Made by a program: the position numbers and the translations under genes
Assembly (NCBI GenBank): GCA_002794735.1
Contig: NBAZ01000040.1
Coordinates: 36,980-100,979, forward strand
Source of the DNA: Pyrrhoderma lamaoense
Taxonomy: Eukaryota; Basidiomycota; Agaricomycetes; Hymenochaetales; Hymenochaetaceae
DNA: 64,000 nt
Direction: 5' to 3'
Notes under the pieces: generated by a model
Seen by the model: only the letters and a program-made list of their open reading frames with translations
Told to the model about the DNA's origin: nothing
The model's database searches: none
Part shown: positions 62,273-64,000 of the stretch, in pieces
Position numbering within the stretch: the stretch's first letter is position 1
How the letters are laid out: each line of letters opens with the position of its first letter

Positions 62273-63539
62273 ATGGCAAGAGACAGATTGGCAGCACTAA
62301 AAGTATGTATGCTTCCATTATACCGGTGATGGTAGAACTAAAAAAATATACTAGGAATCTTCATCATATACGTTAGTATTTCATACGCTTGCTTATTCTT
62401 ACATATAGTGTTCAAAATCTAACCCTCTGTTCGTAGAGCGTTAGCTTCCCAATATGAATTGTCTCACTCAGAAAATGAGGAACAAGCTGGGATGCTTGAT
62501 GATGATTTTTACAATGAGGTACGAATCCATATTACTGAGTGGTCTGCAATTAAGAGCCCGCTGACTTATTGACTACCTTAAGATTGGTGACATCGGGGAG
62601 TCAATTCGCAAGTTTAGCACGAATATCGACGATCTGGCACGACTTCATTCAAGTCAGATTGACACTGTAGATATCAGTAGAAATGGCTTAGGTCAACAGA
62701 TAGAGAGTCTAATCGAAGAAACACGAGGCCTAATGTCGAATATAAAGAAACACATCCAGTCCTTACAGGCGCAGCGAGTTACAGTACGCACTGCAAACAT
62801 GCGGCATCCCCAAATAGAGTTACTACGATCAAAGTTCATGGATGCTATCCAAAAATATCAGACGGAGGAGAAAGCCTATCGTGAGAAGACAAAGGAACGA
62901 ATTGCTAGACAGTACACGATTGGTAAGCTGAATTCTTACCTCACTGTGTTTATTCTTGGAAGTTGAGTACATAAACATGGGTTAGTAAACCCGAATGCGA
63001 CACAAGAAGAGATCGATGCTGCTGTTTCAAGTGACGAAGGCATGCAAATATTTGCTCAGGCTACTTTAAATGGAAGGTACGCGGAAGGGCAGAATGTGTA
63101 TCATGCTGTAAAGGATAGACACGAGGAAATAAAGCGTATAGAAAAAACACTTGTCGAACTTTCCCAACTATTTACAGATGTGAGTTGCTTATCCTTGTGA
63201 AACAGCCAAAGATAAAAACTGATGTATGCTATGATCTAGATGAGCCTTATCGTCGAGCAGCAAGGTGATATTATTGATAACATAGAAGAGAAAACAGGAA
63301 TGGCAGAATTGGATATAGAAGAAGGGTGGGTGCTCCGTTGTTCTTTTCAAGAAAGTTGCTCATGATGAGGAAAATATAGAAAGCTAAGCACATATAAGGC
63401 CGTAGTATCTGCAAGAGGATACAGAAAAAAGAGATGGATATGTCTAGGAATCACCATTGTAGTCATCATTATCATTGCTATCATCTTAGCAGTCCAGTTT
63501 GCGCCCAAGGGCAGCAGCAGCGATGGTAATTCTAATTAG
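62273..63539 (+). CDS. Plasma-membrane t-SNARE, Sso1/syntaxin-1 type
   Basis: Qa-SNARE for exocytosis. Exons 62273-62302, about 62437-62518, 62583-62922, 62986-63179, 63240-63325 and 63380-63539. The start MARDRLAALK resembles Sso-type N-termini. The acidic leader MLDDDFYNE opens the Habc bundle (IRKFSTNIDDLARLHSSQID; EETRGLMSNIKKHIQSLQA), with QIELLRSKFMDAIQKYQ and YRREK-like KAYREKTKERIARQY. The SNARE helix is RHEEIKRIEKTLVELSQLF then MSLIVEQQGDIIDNIEEKT with the zero-layer Gln. A C-terminal tail anchor follows (WICLGITIVVIIIIAIILAV). The junction between exon 1 (phase 0) and exon 2 (ALASQYELSHSEN) is one base short, probably a lost base at the TAGAG acceptor near 62438. Confidence 0.92.
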
Positions 63540-63773
63540 GACCATAACTTTTTGATACTTATGTTTCTTTGCACTCATGTATGGATGGATGTAACAATAT
63601 GCCAGTACTTCTCTATCAATCTCGGTCCATAATAAACAAGCCTTTCTTGGTATGTCAGAACAAGCTGTCTCAGTTGGATCGCTCGACGAGTCAAAGTCCT
63701 TCGAGGGCTGATCCGGGTTGAAGACGTTGTCAGACGGAATGTGCACAATACTCTTAGATAGCGTATCTTCGGG
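63540..63773. other. 3' flank of syntaxin gene up to rDNA homology
   Basis: 234 nt of unique sequence; the minus-strand open frame across it is a shadow. Confidence 0.5.
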
Positions 63774-64000
63774 TACGTGTTAGGGTGGAAAACCCTTGTG
63801 CGTAATGAAAGTGAAAGTTGGGAACTCTCGCAAGGGAGTGCACCGACGCCCGGCCCTGAAGTTCTCTGACGGTGCTGCGGTAGAGCATGTATGTTGGGAC
63901 CCGAAAGATGGTGAACTATGCCTGAATAGGGTGAAGCCAGAGGAAACTCTGGTGGAGGCTCGTAGCGATTCTGACGTGCAAATCGATCGTCAAATTTGGG
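63774..64000 (+). rRNA. Partial 28S (LSU) rRNA, 5'-truncated, running off the window
   Basis: From about GTGTTAGGGTGGAAAACCC onward the sequence is nuclear LSU rRNA. The universally conserved block TGTTGGGACCCGAAAGATGG, then GTGAACTATGCCTGAATAGG, GGTGAAGCCAGAGGAAACTC and GGAGGCTCGTAGCGATTCTG are all present at about 63891-63980, preceded by a variable segment with CGACGCCCGG. Sequence upstream of about 63774 does not resemble the preceding part of the LSU gene, so the unit begins internally. Confidence 0.95.

Overview
This window is a eukaryotic nuclear sequence, almost certainly from a filamentous basidiomycete, probably an agaricomycete. The evidence is dense genes with many short GT-AG introns (40-80 nt), very small exons, a fungal-type FunK1 kinase, a PDR-type ABC transporter, a stretch of fungal 28S rDNA and an intronless tRNA-Gly(GCC). 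There are no bacterial features such as operons, Shine-Dalgarno sites or CRISPR arrays, and I saw no transposon. All gene models below are hand-spliced from conserved motifs and reading-phase bookkeeping; nothing was searched against a database.

Layout: 0-2.8 kb, 3' half of a PDR/ABCG transporter; 3.2-6.3 kb, queuosine-salvage enzyme and a 92-residue conserved protein (both minus); 7.9-11.7 kb, FYRN/FYRC chromatin protein (plus); 13.8-20.6 kb, minus-strand run of aldo-keto reductase, mitochondrial family-X DNA polymerase and SNF5/SFH1; 21.0-24.4 kb, adaptin-binding p34 and an HGGG-type alpha/beta hydrolase (plus); 24.8-33.5 kb, sirtuin and FunK1 kinase (minus) and a DUF2235 hydrolase (plus); 33.5-37.2 kb, gene-poor; 37.2-45.2 kb, PAS protein (minus), TRM61 (plus), RAD4/XPC (minus); 46.7-48.6 kb, single-pass SH3 membrane protein; 50.9-63.5 kb, GSKIP-domain protein, VPS45, ERV46, tRNA-Gly, a serine palmitoyltransferase small-subunit-like protein, an unrecognised protein, an S28 peptidase and an Sso1-type syntaxin; from about 63.77 kb, an internally truncated 28S rRNA segment.

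The genes form no pathway cluster. Loose themes are tRNA modification (QNG1, TRM61), chromatin and DNA repair (FYR protein, SNF5, sirtuin, Pol X, RAD4) and membrane traffic (p34, VPS45, ERV46, syntaxin).

Two properties cut across the window. First, several genes contain microexons (6, 8, 10, 11 and 19 nt) that exactly restore family-conserved residues. Second, about fifteen places in ten otherwise well-conserved genes need one base added or removed to keep frame, mostly in runs of G or C. I read these chiefly as homopolymer errors in the assembly. Models crossing them are labelled, and their lengths assume the missing or extra base.
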